Below are positions 33,448-34,967 of a DNA stretch of 34,967 bases, one piece after another. Numbering within the stretch: the first letter of the stretch is position 1; every line of letters starts with the position of its first letter. The position numbers were made by a program, and so were the translations under genes. Source of the DNA: UBA7359 sp041689615 (lineage in GTDB: Bacteria > Pseudomonadota > Gammaproteobacteria > Eutrophobiales > Eutrophobiaceae); contig JBDNFW010000029.1 of NCBI GenBank assembly GCA_041689615.1, forward strand, positions 1 through 34,967, read 5' to 3'. Under the pieces are notes generated by a model that saw only the letters and a program-made list of their open reading frames with translations, searched no databases and was not told the origin of the DNA.

Positions 33448-33729
33448 TATCATTCCTCTTAATGCATGGCCCAATAATTCCTGTACTGTCCTGATATCAT
33501 AACCATCTTCAAGCAAATGCGTTGCGAAACTATGTCTCAATGTATGACTGGTAACTCTCTTTAATAACTTGGCTTTACTTGCTGCATTTTTAATTGCTTT
33601 TTGTAAACTACTCTCATGTAAATGATGACGGCGTATTACTTTACTACGAGGGTCAACAGAAAGTTTCCCGCTGGGAAAAACATATTGCCAACGTAATTCT
33701 TTTGCCGCATTTGAATATTTTCTTGACAA
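33403..33729 (-). pseudogene. Integrase relic, C-terminal fragment
   Basis: A 108-codon frame carrying YVFPSGKLSVDPRSKVIRRH (the integron-specific region), the catalytic box-II residues in HTLRHSFA and the third motif RTVQELLGH. After LLGHA the last 20 or so codons are encoded by the palindromic repeat and have no integrase similarity, so the nucleophilic Tyr is missing. Confidence 0.85.
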
Positions 33730-34259
33730 GGCATTTGGTAAATAAACTTCACCGTAGCCTTAGGCAAGATCTTCATCATGCACGACTTTGACTTTTCGAT
33801 TTGCTGTTTGAGTGGTTCGTTCAAATATTTTGGTAGTGGTACAACGCGATCTTTCTTACCTTTACCTTCTCTAACAATAATCTGCGAATAGTCAAAATCA
33901 ACGTCAAGAATTCGCAAGCGTAGACAATCCATTAAACGCATTCCTGTTCCATACAATAACGATCCCATAACACCGTGAATACCTTTTAAGTGATGTAATA
34001 ATTTTTCAACTTCATCTCTTGTTAATACAGTTTGTATTCTTTTAGGTCGTTTCGCTCGGACAAATCCACCCCTATCTCCCAAGGGCATGTGTAAAATATT
34101 TTCATAAACAAACACCAAGGCATTCAATGCTTGGTTCTGAGTACTAACAGCAACATTGCGCTTCATAACCAGATACTCAAGAAAATTAATAACCTCTGCT
34201 GCGCCCATCGTTTTTGGATCACGTAATTCATGATATGCAATAAAACGTACAAACCACAT
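33636..34259 (-). pseudogene. Integrase relic, central fragment
   Basis: A 207-codon frame with the end of the SAM-like domain (FIAYHELRDPKTMGAAEVIN, then LNALVFVYENILHMPLG) and box I with its catalytic Arg (YGTGMRLMDCL). The frame is also open upstream of the listed Met to about 34380. It is authentic integrase up to about EPLKQQIEKSK and then runs on in the wrong frame after the second shift. Confidence 0.85.
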
Positions 34260-34366
34260 ATCATAAATCTGCTCAGTGCTAATTGAATAATCCCGACGGC
34301 GAATTTCAGTGATTAATGCTATTCGTATTTCAACATATTTCTCACGTGCCGCATGGTTATCTTGCT

Positions 34367-34774
34367 TTATATTATTAAAGCGGCATCTGTATTAGATTTA
34401 TCAGAGCTTGAACGCGCAATGGTACGATGTGATTCGGATAATGATTGAGATGAGTCCAGCCAATACTTCCAATCAAATTCCTTTTCCCATTTAACCGTAA
34501 CCAGCTGAAAAAGGTTTCGTATAGCATCGACCACTTGTCGGAATTGCCAGTCGAGAATGTTATCGGAACGCCCCACTTTTTGCAGATAATCGCTTACATC
34601 AACAGCCTTATGCTCAAGCAACTTCTTATCCGGATAAGCCTTGATATGTTGCTCTGCTCGACGCACATACCAACGTGTTGACGATGATTTAACACCTTGT
34701 TTATTAAGAAGTTCTATATAACGATCCCAAAATCGTTCTATATTCACACTTGACGAGACAAGGGACTCATCCAT
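34367..34774 (-). pseudogene. Integrase relic, N-terminal fragment
   Basis: A 135-codon frame starting MDESLVSSSVNIERFWDRYI with GGAGG seven bases before the ATG. It is the additional N-terminal domain of long integron integrases: WYVRRAEQHIKAYPDKKL, then DWQFRQVVDAIRNLFQLV and FDWKYWLDSSQSL. The frame leaves the integrase path in the Ser-rich linker and stops at 34367. Confidence 0.8.
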
Positions 34775-34967
34775 AAGCTAACCTCCGTGTTTGCTTACAA
34801 CTTATTTTAAACTTAGAATTATAAACTTAGGGATAATAGACAAAATGTGATGGTTTTTTCATGACTTATTAAGTAAATAATTGATCATTTTATTTCTTCT
34901 TTTATGACGTAAGCCACGATGTATTTTTACTTTCTGTTTCCAATGAGCAAAGGAACCCTCGCAACTA
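34775..34967 (-). promoter_or_regulatory. Candidate intI promoter and predicted attI side
   Basis: Reading on the minus strand toward the integrase, TATAAT lies at 34818-34823, about 43 bases from the ATG, with a weak TTTTGT-type -35 element sixteen bases further upstream (34840-34845). No LexA-type CTGT-N8-ACAG box is visible. In integrons the attI site lies on this side of intI, so any cassette array would begin here or just outside the window. I cannot identify a convincing core site (GTTRRRY) in the bases available. Confidence 0.35.

Larger units (their letters stand above)
33403..34774 (-). pseudogene. intI: Degenerate integron integrase (long IntI form)
   Basis: Three overlapping or adjacent frames together spell an integron-type tyrosine recombinase. 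It is the long form, with an extra N-terminal domain of about 130 residues before the usual SAM-like domain (ITEIRRRDYSISTEQIYDMW). The integron-specific insertion is visible once the frame is corrected (VYLPNALSRKYSNAAKELRW). Box I has YGTGMRLMDCLRLR and box II HTLRHSFATHLLEDGYD. Lesions: a frameshift near 34370-34400, another near 33790-33815, and a TAA at 33760-33762 in the corrected frame where DLA-x-GYGEVYLP is expected. The protein ends after LLGHA, before the segment with the catalytic Tyr, at the edge of repeat D. The strong GGAGG site and first codons are intact, so it may still be transcribed. A functional integrase is very unlikely. Confidence 0.88.

Noticed and set aside
34775..34967. 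LexA box and attI core site near intI
   Set aside because: No CTGT-N8-ACAG match and no convincing GTTRRRY site in the available sequence.
1..34967. CRISPR arrays, rRNA genes, complete insertion sequences or phage genes
   Set aside because: No regularly spaced repeats, no rRNA sequence and no transposase or phage structural genes were seen; the only recombinase is the integron integrase relic.

Overview
The window is about 35 kb of an AT-leaning gammaproteobacterial chromosome. The order FmdB-type protein, DUF502, aspS, nadA, yebC, ruvC, ruvA, ruvB, ybgC, tolQRAB, pal, cpoB, queE, queC is the familiar gammaproteobacterial tol-pal/ruv neighbourhood. A soxYZ pair points to a sulfur oxidiser, and a phosphofructokinase of the pyrophosphate-dependent type fits that lifestyle. 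I cannot name a genus from the sequence alone.

Layout. Positions 1-95 hold the 5' end of a minus-strand gene, probably an alpha/beta hydrolase. Positions 224-8201 are minus strand: a secreted chalcone-isomerase-like protein, then a tight block read pqiA, pqiB, pqiC, a LolA-like periplasmic protein, and an RND/MMPL exporter with a cyclic-nucleotide-binding domain at its C-terminus. I read this block as an envelope lipid-trafficking unit. Positions 8451-12024 are pfp, a DsbA-family protein and a SulP transporter split by a one-base frameshift. Positions 12154-15302 run the other way: bepA, soxY, soxZ and a CPBP intramembrane protease. Positions 15304-17812 (minus) hold a 57-residue small ORF, a TupA-like oxyanion-binding protein and an OprO/OprP-type porin. 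A tRNA-Lys(TTT) follows at 17922-17997.

Positions 18192-33332 are plus strand and mostly housekeeping: aspartyl-tRNA synthetase, NAD synthesis, Holliday-junction processing, the Tol-Pal cell-envelope machine, and the queuosine precursor enzymes QueE and QueC. nadA has a one-base homopolymer frameshift near its start. ruvA and ruvB are separated by about 1.1 kb containing a minus-strand membrane-protein gene and a palindromic element.

The right end (about 33403-34774, minus) is a decayed integron integrase of the long form with an extra N-terminal domain. It has two frameshifts, an in-frame stop, and a C-terminus cut off before the catalytic tyrosine, exactly where a palindromic repeat begins. 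The attI/cassette side would lie past the right edge of the window.

The least expected signal is a set of intergenic palindromic elements (about 23021-23216, 25319-25424, 32541-32587, 33384-33447). They share short core motifs, while the flanking stems differ in sequence but remain self-complementary.
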